Shown here in pieces: positions 33,088-40,178 of a stretch of 50,677 bases of DNA. Each line of letters begins with the position of its first letter. The first letter of the stretch is position 1. Location of the stretch: assembly GCA_023665825.1 (NCBI GenBank), contig JAMPDE010000001.1, positions 496,387 through 547,063 of the forward strand. Reading direction: 5' to 3'. The notes beneath the pieces were generated by a model. That model searched no databases. It saw only the letters and a list, made by a program, of their open reading frames with translations, and was not told the origin of the DNA. Position numbers and translations under genes: made by a program. Source of the stretch: Alistipes senegalensis (GTDB lineage Bacteria; Bacteroidota; Bacteroidia; Bacteroidales; Rikenellaceae).

Positions 33088-35334
33088 TTATTCGTGCGGT
33101 TCGGTCTGCGGTTTGATCCACGTCGGAGTGCCTGCGCGGTGGGTCAGGAAGTATTGCTGCGATTTCAGCAGGTTGCGCGATTGCAGCACCATGTTCTTGG
33201 TTTCGGTCAGAATTGTCAGGTAGAGCATCGACGCTTTGGTGTTCGAGCGCGCTTCGTTGATGCGCGTCAGCTCCGACTTGATGGCGTCGGCGATCGTCTC
33301 GAACAACTGGTCGCGCAGGGCCAGCACCATCTCGATGTCCGTGAAATCGCCGTTGCGCAGCATGACGTTTATCAGCCGGTAGATGTGCTCCACGTCGTCG
33401 TTGATCGACATCAGGTCTTTGGCCTGCTCTTTCGAGAGCCCCTCGTGGTTGTTGTCGATGTGCTCGAACGCCGGCCGCGTGATGTGCATCAGCGCTTTGG
33501 TCATTTCGTTGAGGTAGTCGACGATCTGCACGTAGTAGTGGGCCGTGTTGACGTCGCTCGTCTGCAAATGTTTCAGCGTCGGCAGCAGCGTGTACTTGCG
33601 GTCGCGCGACTGGTAGAACAGGTCGTTGGCCTCTTTTACTAAATTGCGGAGTTCTTTTCGGTTTTCCATCATGACGGCAAGCATCGTGCGGTCGTAGATT
33701 TTCGTCGCGCACTCCATCGTGTGGCAGACCTCCTCGCGCAGCGAAGCGATGATGTCGTTGTTCGTTTTGGTTTCGGGGGCTGCCGTTTCGTCCTCCTTTT
33801 TCTTCGAGAAGCGGCTTTTGTAGAGGATCCAGCCGCACAGCACCGTGACGAGCGCGAATACCACCATGCCGCCCCAAATCAACAGGAATCCGACCAGCAG
33901 GGCGATGAGGAATCCGCCCAACGCCGTCACGAACCACCCCGCGACGACCGTCGTGACGCCCGCGATGCGATAGACCGCACTTTCGCGTCCCCATGCGCGG
34001 TCGGCCAGCGACGAACCCATCGCCACCATGAAGCAGACGTAGGTCGTGGACAACGGCAGTTTGAGCGACGTGGCCAGCGAAATCAGCAGGGCCGAAGTGG
34101 TCAGGTTGACCGTCGCGCGGATCATGTCGTAGGGTGCGCCGCTGTGCTCCACGTCCTCGTACTCGAACCGGCGGGCGATAGCGTTGCGTACGCGCGGCGG
34201 GATGACCCGTTCGAGCCCCGCGTTGATGTTGAGCGCGACGCGCACGATAGTACGCGAGAAGACCGACGAATCGGCCTGTGCCGGAGCGTCTTCGCCCTGC
34301 GTCGAGAGCGAAAGTTCGGTTTTGGTCACCCGCAGGATAGCCTCTTTCGACGACCACAGCGCGACGATCATCACCCCGCCGGCCGCCAGCAGGATGTAGA
34401 AGTTGGCCGGGACGTTTTCGGCGAGGGGTTCCATGAGCATTTCGGTGTTACCCGCCGCGTTGGCGATCGAATAGGCGTCGAATCCGGCGACCGGCACGCC
34501 GATGAAGTTCACCAAGTCGTTGCCGGCGAACGCCAGTGCGAGCGCAAAGACGCCCGAAAGGATGGTGATGCGCAGGATGTTGATTTTGAACCGCTGGACG
34601 AGGAAGAGCAGCGACGAGCAGCAAATCCAGCAGATGAAGAGCGCCGAGAGCAGGTGGTCGTCGATGATTTCGACGAACCGGTGTCCTGCGAGCAGGGTTT
34701 TGAGCCCCTTGAACACGGCGAAATAGACGATAGCGGTGAGCGATGCGCCGCACCACAGCGAACCGTAACGCCGGAACAGCGTAGTGTAACGGAACGAGAA
34801 AATCAACCGCGAAACGTACATGACGACGGTGCCGCACGAAAAGGCGATGACGACCGAGAGCAGGATGGCCGAGACGACGCCCATCGCCCGCGACGAATTG
34901 ATGTAGTCGCCCAGATTGGCGATGGTGAACGCGGGGTCGTGGTAGATCTTGTAGAGCGACACGGCGACGGCCGAGCCCAACAGACAGAAAATCAACGACA
35001 CGGTGGTCGACGTAGGCAGTCCCCACGAATTGTAGAGCCCGAGCAGGATGACGTTGGCGAACATGACGCCGAGATAGAGTTTCATCACCTCTTGGAAGGT
35101 GAACATGCCGGGATTGAACAGTCCGCTGCGGGCGACCTCCATCATGCCGCTCGACGTGACGACGCCGAGCACGATGCCGACCGAAGCCACGAGCAGCACG
35201 GTGCGCATCGAAGCGGCTTTGGAACCGAGTGCGGAGTTGAGAAAGTTTACGGCGTCGTTCGTGACGCCCACGAAAAGACCGGTTACGGCGAGGACGGCGA
35301 GAATGCCGACGATGACGGTGTAGAGTTCGCTCAT
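33088..35334 (-). CDS. PiT-family inorganic phosphate transporter with C-terminal PhoU-like domain
   Basis: 748 residues. The N-terminal PiT half has GVTNDAVNFLNSALGSKAAS (near 23), a form of the family's GANDVANA signature, and the second half repeats it as LAFAGNDLVNFIGVPVAG (near 288). About 12 membrane segments are visible up to residue 510. The rest (about 530-748) is soluble and helical, resembling a PhoU-like domain (for example ECATKIYDRTMLAVMMENR and YYVQIVDYLNEMTKALMHI). It should import phosphate coupled to an ion, with the tail regulating the pore. It leads an operon with the TonB-C protein and DUF4924. Confidence 0.92.
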   Translation of the reverse strand: MSELYTVIVGILAVLAVTGLFVGVTNDAVNFLNSALGSKAASMRTVLLVASVGIVLGVVTSSGMMEVARSGLFNPGMFTFQEVMKLYLGVMFANVILLGLYNSWGLPTSTTVSLIFCLLGSAVAVSLYKIYHDPAFTIANLGDYINSSRAMGVVSAILLSVVIAFSCGTVVMYVSRLIFSFRYTTLFRRYGSLWCGASLTAIVYFAVFKGLKTLLAGHRFVEIIDDHLLSALFICWICCSSLLFLVQRFKINILRITILSGVFALALAFAGNDLVNFIGVPVAGFDAYSIANAAGNTEMLMEPLAENVPANFYILLAAGGVMIVALWSSKEAILRVTKTELSLSTQGEDAPAQADSSVFSRTIVRVALNINAGLERVIPPRVRNAIARRFEYEDVEHSGAPYDMIRATVNLTTSALLISLATSLKLPLSTTYVCFMVAMGSSLADRAWGRESAVYRIAGVTTVVAGWFVTALGGFLIALLVGFLLIWGGMVVFALVTVLCGWILYKSRFSKKKEDETAAPETKTNNDIIASLREEVCHTMECATKIYDRTMLAVMMENRKELRNLVKEANDLFYQSRDRKYTLLPTLKHLQTSDVNTAHYYVQIVDYLNEMTKALMHITRPAFEHIDNNHEGLSKEQAKDLMSINDDVEHIYRLINVMLRNGDFTDIEMVLALRDQLFETIADAIKSELTRINEARSNTKASMLYLTILTETKNMVLQSRNLLKSQQYFLTHRAGTPTWIKPQTEPHE

Positions 35335-35359
35335 ATAAGAATGATGATCGGAAACCGAA

Positions 35360-35367
35360 CAAATTTA
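35360..35367 (-). promoter_or_regulatory. Probable -7 element of the phosphate-transporter operon
   Basis: CAAATTTA on the plus strand is TAAATTTG on the minus strand. It lies 26 bp before the ATG. No clear -33 element is seen. Confidence 0.5.
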
Positions 35368-35429
35368 CGGCTTTTTTCGCGATGCCCGTCCCCCGCAACG
35401 CATTGTTAACGATTTCTTAACGCGCCCCG

Positions 35430-35528
35430 CCCGTTTAAGAAGCGGGCGGCTTTAAGAAAGCCGTTTTAAGGGCTACGGACGGCCTTTCGGTTTCCGATAG
35501 TTGGGAAGCGCACTGACCGTTAATAAAA
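35430..35528 (+). repeat. R3 intergenic repeat (two hairpins, body, TTAATAAAAG end)
   Basis: The element has CCCGTTT-AAG-AAGCGGG (35430-35446), CGGCTTT-AAG-AAAGCCG (35447-35463), TTTTAAGGGCTACGGACGGCC, a middle part, GGAAGCGCACTGACC and TTAATAAAAG. It is the most complete R3 copy in the window. Confidence 0.75.
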
Positions 35529-35529
35529 G

Positions 35530-35636
35530 AGGGTCGAACCCGGCCGGGAACCGAGACGATCATTCAGGCGAAGTAATTCCGTTCGGAATCAGAATGACCG
35601 AAACGTAAGACGAGGTTCTCCGGCAGGCTCGACCCT
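35530..35636. ncRNA. Candidate structured RNA or cruciform (107 nt rod)
   Basis: Nested arms pair in order: AGGGTCGA (35530-35537) with TCGACCCT (35629-35636), CCGGGAACC (35544-35552) with GGTTCTCCGG (35614-35623, one bulge), CATTC (35561-35565) with GAATG (35592-35596), and ATTCC (35576-35580) with GGAAT (35585-35589). No protein-coding frame is apparent. Whether it is transcribed cannot be seen. Confidence 0.4.
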
Positions 35637-35667
35637 AAAATAAAAAAGCGGGCAAATCACTCAACCC

Positions 35668-35782
35668 TTGCCTAAGGCCTTAGACTGCCCCAAAAGAAGA
35701 TTGAAGAAATGCCCACGCCGAAAAACAGCGCGAGCATCAACTTAAATTCCTCTTTTGTCAAAAGTGTCTAAGTTTTAGGCAA
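35668..35782. repeat. Short inverted-repeat-bounded segment (possible miniature element)
   Basis: The left end TTGCCTAAGGCCTTAGAC (35668-35685) and the right end, which on the minus strand reads TTGCCTAAAACTTAGAC (35782-35766), match apart from a short central difference. Between them lie 80 bp. On the minus strand a 21-codon frame (35737-35672) encodes a very hydrophobic peptide that stops inside the left repeat. No transposase is present. This may be a MITE remnant. Confidence 0.4.
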
Positions 35783-35833
35783 AGAAGAAAAGCCGATGCG
35801 CTTTCAGTATGTCTGTGACAAAGATACATATTT

Positions 35834-36057
35834 CAATTCAGAATTCAAAATTATCAGCGACGCGAAGCGTCGCACTGATAAATCCGACCGGATGTCGGAG
35901 CCGTTGAGCGGAGTGCGGACTAAAAGCGTCCGGCGGAGGGGCCGGTTTGCTTGCAAACCCGCGTCAGGCGCCCGCAGCCAGCGTTAGGCCGCACGCAGTA
36001 GGCGGAGACATCGTCGGAGAGGTTTTTGCGGCGCTTTTTGACGGAACAAAAAGCGCC
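35834..36057. repeat. R2 intergenic repeat, copy 1 (about 220 bp)
   Basis: Over 90% identical by eye to 39954-40168. Internal hairpins include GCGACGC-GAA-GCGTCGC, GGTTTGC-TT-GCAAACC and a terminal GGCGCTTTTTG paired with CAAAAAGCGCC. Copy 2 has GGCACTTTTTG and CAAAAAGTGCC at that point, a compensatory change. Confidence 0.8.
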
Positions 36058-36164
36058 AATTAAAGAAACGAGCGTGCGACGCAAAGCCTTGCCGATAATT
36101 GTGGAAACCGTTCGTCCATTTTCTCATTACCTTCGCCCGATATTCACCCAAAATTAATAAAAGC

Positions 36165-36758
36165 ATGAAAAAATACCTTTTGTTGTACGCGGTCGTGGCG
36201 ACCGCGTTGGCTGTGTACGGTTTGCGGCATTACCGTGTCGAAGTCGCCCGTCTGCGTCAGAACCAGACCGCCCTGACGTCGGAAATCGAGTACCGCCGCA
36301 CTGAATCGGGCGCACAGGCGGCCGCAACGGAGATTTTGCAGCTCCGCTGCGCCGAATACGAGCGATTGCGCGCCGACGACGCTCGCCGCATCCGCGAACT
36401 CGGCATCAAATTGCGCCGGCTGGAATCGGCAGCGACCCTCGCGGCCGAGCAGCGGTTGGACGTCGCCGCACCCCTGCACGATACGGTCGTCATCCGCCAG
36501 TGCGACACCGTGACGGTGCACGATACGGTGCGGTTTTTCCGTTGGCGCGACGCTTGGTGCCGGGTCGAGGGGGCCGTTTTGCCCGATTCGGTGCATTGTC
36601 GGGTCGAGAGCATCGACACGTTGCGTCAGATCGTCCACCGCGTGCCGCGCCGTTTCCTGTTCATCCGCTGGGGCACGAAAGCCATCCGGCAGGAAATCAT
36701 CCCGGCCAATCCCCACACGCGCATCGTCTATGCGGAATATGTGCGGATAGCGCGGTGA
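36165..36758 (+). CDS. Membrane-anchored coiled-coil protein resembling phage spanins (Rz-like)
   Basis: 197 residues. A single N-terminal membrane segment (KKYLLLYAVVATALAVYGL) is followed by a long coiled coil (residues about 25-100, rich in Arg, Glu and Ala). Then comes a short conserved-looking part, DTVTVHDTVRFFRWRDAW (near 126), which resembles proteins found beside holin and endolysin genes in Bacteroidetes phages. There are no phage genes nearby. It may be a domesticated spanin or an unrelated envelope protein. TTAATAAA ends 3 nt before the ATG. An R2 element lies directly upstream. Confidence 0.55.
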   Translation: MKKYLLLYAVVATALAVYGLRHYRVEVARLRQNQTALTSEIEYRRTESGAQAAATEILQLRCAEYERLRADDARRIRELGIKLRRLESAATLAAEQRLDVAAPLHDTVVIRQCDTVTVHDTVRFFRWRDAWCRVEGAVLPDSVHCRVESIDTLRQIVHRVPRRFLFIRWGTKAIRQEIIPANPHTRIVYAEYVRIAR

Positions 36759-36881
36759 AAATGTTTATCCGGATGCGGCAGGGCTTCGCCGAATAATTCG
36801 GAATTTTGATGCCCGAATTGTGAATTTTTTCTATCTTTGACTTTGTCGAAGATACTTCGTCTCGGCAAAAATGCAAACGAG

Positions 36882-36914
36882 TTTGTTTTTTGTACTCGAC
36901 TTTTCGTATCTTTG
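36882..36914 (+). promoter_or_regulatory. Promoter of coaD
   Basis: TTTG (36882-36885), 21 bp, TATCTTTG (36907-36914), only 6 nt before the ATG at 36921, so the mRNA would be leaderless or nearly so. A second TATCTTTG at 36832-36839 may be an alternative upstream promoter that gives a normal leader. Confidence 0.6.
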
Positions 36915-36920
36915 TCCAAT

Positions 36921-37391
36921 ATGGAACGCATCGTCCTCTTTCCGGGTTCGTTCGACCCGTTCACGCGCGGGCATGCCGCGTTGGTCGAGCAGGCGCTGCG
37001 GCTGTTCGACCGGGTCGTCGTCGGCATCGGCAACAACCCCGAAAAGCCGGGCCTGCTGACGGTCGAGAACCGCCGGCGGCTGATTGCCGACCTCTATGCC
37101 CGCGAACCGCGCATCGAAGCGCAGGTTTATACGGGTCTGACCGGCGATTTCGCGCGACGTACGGGGGCTTGCGCCATTCTGCGCGGCGTGCGGAACACGA
37201 CCGATTTCGAGTACGAACGCACGATGGAGGCGACCAACCGCCGCATCTATCCCGAAATCACGACCGTGATGCTCTTCACGCCGGCCGACGTGGCCGACAT
37301 CGCGTCGTCGACCGTGCGCGAGGTGCTGGCGTTCGGCCGTTCGGTCGACGAGTTCGTGCCGCAGGGCATCCGTATCGAAGATTATTTATAG
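36921..37391 (+). CDS. coaD: Phosphopantetheine adenylyltransferase
   Basis: 156 residues, normal length. FPGSFDPFTRGHAALVEQAL (near 7) carries the T/HxGH-type nucleotidyltransferase motif, LRGVRNTTDFEYERTMEATN (near 87) binds phosphopantetheine, and ASSTVREVLAFG (near 128) is the SST motif. It makes dephospho-CoA. The in-frame region upstream (to 36837) lacks family similarity. The gene is followed by tandem repeats and lpxD. Confidence 0.95.
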   Translation: MERIVLFPGSFDPFTRGHAALVEQALRLFDRVVVGIGNNPEKPGLLTVENRRRLIADLYAREPRIEAQVYTGLTGDFARRTGACAILRGVRNTTDFEYERTMEATNRRIYPEITTVMLFTPADVADIASSTVREVLAFGRSVDEFVPQGIRIEDYL

Positions 37392-37421
37392 GGGGGCAAA
37401 ATGGTTGCGTCCCGTGCCAAG

Positions 37422-37556
37422 CGAATATAAATGAAGGAAAGCAAGACGGCGTTCGGATATTCCGTATCGACCTTGCGATCCGTGTAGACGAAATATAAAT
37501 GAGGAAAAGCAAGATAGCGTTCGGGTTTTCCGTACCGACCTTGCGATCCGTGCCAG
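37422..37556 (+). repeat. Tandem direct repeat of 68 bp upstream of lpxD
   Basis: Two units with period 68 bp (ATG at 37431 and ATG at 37499) are about 85% identical. Each reads CGAA-TATAAATGA then GCAAGA, GCGTTCGG and ends ACCTTGCGATCCGTG. Confidence 0.85.
37431..37487 (+). CDS. Possible 18-residue leader peptide (first repeat unit)
   Basis: The frame reads MKESKTAFGYSVSTLRSV and then TAG. The second unit gives MRKSKIAFGFSVPTLRSV in the same register relative to its own ATG, but has lost the stop and runs on into lpxD. The differences between units are mostly conservative (K/R, Y/F, T/I), as if the peptide were kept. This is a hypothesis; the repeats might instead act at the DNA or RNA level. 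Confidence 0.3.
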   Translation: MKESKTAFGYSVSTLRSV

Positions 37557-37567
37557 TTAATAAAAAA

Positions 37568-38611
37568 ATGGAATTTACAGCTGAAATGATCGCCGGACTG
37601 CTCGGCGGCGAAATCGTCGGGGACAAACAGGCCGCCGTGCACACGGTCTCCTCCATCGAGGGCGGCAAAGCCGGTTCGTTGGCCTACCTGACCAATCCGA
37701 AATACGAACCGTACCTCTATACGACTGGTGCGAGCATCGTGTTGGTAGACAAATCGTTCACGCCGTCGCAGCCCGTCGCGGCGACGCTCGTCAAGGTCGA
37801 CGATGCCGGTGCCTGCGTGTTGAAACTGCTCGAAATGTACAACGCCGCCAAGCCCCGCCGCAAGGGAATCAGCGAGCGGGCTTCCGTCGCGCTCGACGCG
37901 AAAATCGGCGCGGATTGCTACGTGGGCGATTTCGCGGTCGTCGAGGCGGGGGCCGTCATCGGCGACGGGTGCCAGATTTACCCGCAGACCTATGTCGGTG
38001 CGGGTGTCGCGGTCGGCGAGGGCACCGTGCTCTATCCGGGCGTGAAAATCTACGAAGGGTGCCAAGTCGGTAAACGCTGTATTCTTCACGCCGGAGCGGT
38101 CATCGGTGCCGACGGGTTCGGATTCATGCCCAATGCGTCGGGCGGATTCGACAAAATCCCGCAGTTGGGCAACGTCGTTATCGAGGACGATGTGGAAATC
38201 GGCGCGAATACCTGCATCGACCGTGCGAAGACCGATTCGACCGTCATCCGTCGCGGCGTGAAACTGGACAACCTTGTACAAATAGGCCACAACGTCGAAG
38301 TCGGTGCCAATACCGTGTCGTCGGCGCAGACGGGCATCGCCGGAACGTCGAAAGTGGGTGCCAACTGCTTCTTGGCGGGGCAGGTGGGCATCGCCGACCA
38401 CGTGACCATCGGCGACCGCGTGAAAGTCGGCTCGAAGAGCGGGCTGGACAAGGACGTGCCCGACGATGAAATCCGTTTCGGCTATCCGGCGCTTCCGGGA
38501 ATGCAGTACCACCGTTCGGCCGCCGTGTTCAAGAACCTGCCCGACATGGTGCGCCAGCTCCGTGCGCTCGAAAAAACCGTCGAAGAACTCAAAAAACAGA
38601 TAGAAAGATGA
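37568..38611 (+). CDS. lpxD: UDP-3-O-acylglucosamine N-acyltransferase LpxD
   Basis: 347 residues. The N-terminal uridine-binding domain has VSSIEGGKAGSLAYLTNPKY (near 28). The left-handed beta helix of hexapeptide repeats runs from about 105 to 305. HAGAVIGADGFGF (near 178) and VQIGHNVEVGAN (near 238) contain the catalytic and substrate residues; His in QIGHNV is the expected base. It adds the second acyl chain in lipid A synthesis. An in-frame ATG at 37499 lies in the repeat unit and would add 23 residues; the ATG at 37568, 3 nt after TTAATAAA, fits the family. Its stop overlaps the next ATG. Confidence 0.94.
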   Translation: MEFTAEMIAGLLGGEIVGDKQAAVHTVSSIEGGKAGSLAYLTNPKYEPYLYTTGASIVLVDKSFTPSQPVAATLVKVDDAGACVLKLLEMYNAAKPRRKGISERASVALDAKIGADCYVGDFAVVEAGAVIGDGCQIYPQTYVGAGVAVGEGTVLYPGVKIYEGCQVGKRCILHAGAVIGADGFGFMPNASGGFDKIPQLGNVVIEDDVEIGANTCIDRAKTDSTVIRRGVKLDNLVQIGHNVEVGANTVSSAQTGIAGTSKVGANCFLAGQVGIADHVTIGDRVKVGSKSGLDKDVPDDEIRFGYPALPGMQYHRSAAVFKNLPDMVRQLRALEKTVEELKKQIER

Positions 38612-39666
38612 AAAAAACATTGATTTTCGCACTCGCTGCAGCTGCGCTGTGCGCCTGCTCGCCGAAGAACGCCTACGTCATCGAGGGCAATATCGCCGGA
38701 CTCGAAGGCATGGTCTACCTCTACAAAGGGAACGACGCCGTCGATTCGACCGCCGTCAAGGAGGGCGCGTTCCGGTTCGAGGGCGTCGTCGAGCAGCCGG
38801 CCGTTTACTACGTCAGCGACATGCTGCCGGGCAAGCTGCAGACTTACACTTTCGCCCAGCAGATTTTGCTGGAACCGGGCAAGACCGTCATCGCCAAGAC
38901 GGCGGACGACGAAGCGGCCGTTGTGACGGGCACGCCGTCGAACGAAGCGCTCGGAGCATTCAATCAGGCCCGCCGCGCGCTGATTGCGGAGTACCGCGAT
39001 GCGGCGACGACCGACGAACGCCGCGAGGCGATCGAAACGGAAGTCGACAGTCTGACCGATGCGACCTACGAAGCGAATCGCGGCAACTATTTCGGGGTGC
39101 TGCTCTTGCAGGAGAAGGCCTACGACCTTACCGGCAAGGAGCTGCTGGACGAAATCGCGAAGTTCCCCGCCGAACTCCAAGCGACCGACCTGCTGGCGAA
39201 GCTGAAAGAGCATGCCGAACAGAAAGCCCGCACGGAAACGGGCAACGCCTACATCGACATCGAGCAGCCGAATGCCGCCGGCGAAACGGTTTCGTTGAAG
39301 TCGGTCATCGAAAATCCGGCGGTCAAATATACGCTGGTCGATTTCTGGGCATCGTGGTGCGGCCCCTGCATGGGTGAAGTTCCCCACTTGAAAAAGACCT
39401 ACAAGGAGTTTCACAAAAAGGGATTCGAGATTTACGGCGTTTCGTTCGATAAAGACCGCGACAAGTGGCTGGCAGCCGTCAAGGAGAACGGCATGAAGTG
39501 GATCCACGTCAGCGAGGTGAACGGATTCGATACGCAGGCGACGAAGGATTACGCCGTGCAGGCCATTCCGACGAACTATCTGATCGATGCCGAAGGCAAA
39601 ATCGTCGCGAAGAACCTGCGCGGCGAAGCCCTCTATCAGAAGATAGCGGAACTGCTGGCGGAATGA
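38608..39666 (+). CDS. TlpA-type thioredoxin lipoprotein with N-terminal DUF4369
   Basis: 352 residues. MKKTLIFALAAAALCACSPK is a lipoprotein signal peptide (lipobox LCAC). Residues about 24-115 are a DUF4369-like beta domain, followed by a helical linker, and about 215-350 form a TlpA/AhpC thioredoxin fold with VDFWASWCGPCMGEVPHL (active site CGPC near 250) and the cis-proline in QAIPTNYLID. Such proteins keep periplasmic disulfides or cytochrome cysteines reduced. The start overlaps the lpxD stop (ATGA), so the two are coupled. Confidence 0.92.
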   Translation: MKKTLIFALAAAALCACSPKNAYVIEGNIAGLEGMVYLYKGNDAVDSTAVKEGAFRFEGVVEQPAVYYVSDMLPGKLQTYTFAQQILLEPGKTVIAKTADDEAAVVTGTPSNEALGAFNQARRALIAEYRDAATTDERREAIETEVDSLTDATYEANRGNYFGVLLLQEKAYDLTGKELLDEIAKFPAELQATDLLAKLKEHAEQKARTETGNAYIDIEQPNAAGETVSLKSVIENPAVKYTLVDFWASWCGPCMGEVPHLKKTYKEFHKKGFEIYGVSFDKDRDKWLAAVKENGMKWIHVSEVNGFDTQATKDYAVQAIPTNYLIDAEGKIVAKNLRGEALYQKIAELLAE

Positions 39667-39800
39667 TTCCCGTTTTTTTACTCCCAGCCTGTCTATGCCG
39701 TGCTCGTCGGGCGCGATAGCTCCGCGCCCTTGCCGCACGGGCGCTCCCCGAGCATAAACGGCGGCGAGGGAACGACGGATTTCATCCGTCTATAAATCCA

Positions 39801-39846
39801 AACAAGCAGATACGTCGAATAACTCGTTATTCCGTATCTGCTTGTT
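39801..39846. terminator. Long hairpin after the thioredoxin gene
   Basis: AACAAGCAGATACG (39801-39814) pairs perfectly with CGTATCTGCTTGTT (39833-39846), and an inner GAATAA/TTATTC stem has loop CTCG. A short T-rich stretch (TCGTCTTTAT) follows. It may terminate the lpxD operon. Confidence 0.6.
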
Positions 39847-39881
39847 CGTCTTTATGCGAAACTTCCGTTTCGCCCTCGCTG

Positions 39882-39954
39882 CCCGTTTAAGAAGCGGGTT
39901 TTAAGGGCTACGGGAAGTCACTGGGTCTCCGCCGGTAGGAAGCGCACTTACCCA
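39882..39954 (+). repeat. R3 intergenic repeat
   Basis: CCCGTTT-AAG-AAGCGGG (39882-39898), TTTTAAGGGCTACGGGAAGTC, then GGAAGCGCACTTACCC. It runs directly into R2 copy 2. Confidence 0.75.
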
Positions 39955-40168
39955 ATTCAGAATTATCGGCGACGCGAAGCGTCGCACCTTTAAATCCGAC
40001 CGGATGTCGAAGCCGTTAAACGGAGTGCGGACTAAAAGCGTCCGGCGGAGGGGCCGGTTTGCTTGCAAACCCGCGTCAGGCGCCCGAAGCCAGCGTTAGG
40101 CCGCACGCAGTAGGCGGAGACATCGTCGGAGAGGTTTTTGGGCACTTTTTGCCGGAACAAAAAGTGCC
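39954..40168. repeat. R2 intergenic repeat, copy 2 (about 215 bp)
   Basis: The counterpart of 35834-36057. It ends with GGCACTTTTTG (40141-40150 region) paired with CAAAAAGTGCC (to 40168), 10 nt before the end of the ompA gene on the other strand. Read on the minus strand this terminal hairpin could help terminate ompA. Confidence 0.8.
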
Positions 40169-40178
40169 TATGTGCGAC

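Noticed and set aside
35668-35782. Complete insertion sequence
   Set aside because: Only 80 bp lie between the inverted ends and there is no transposase, so at most it is a remnant or miniature element.
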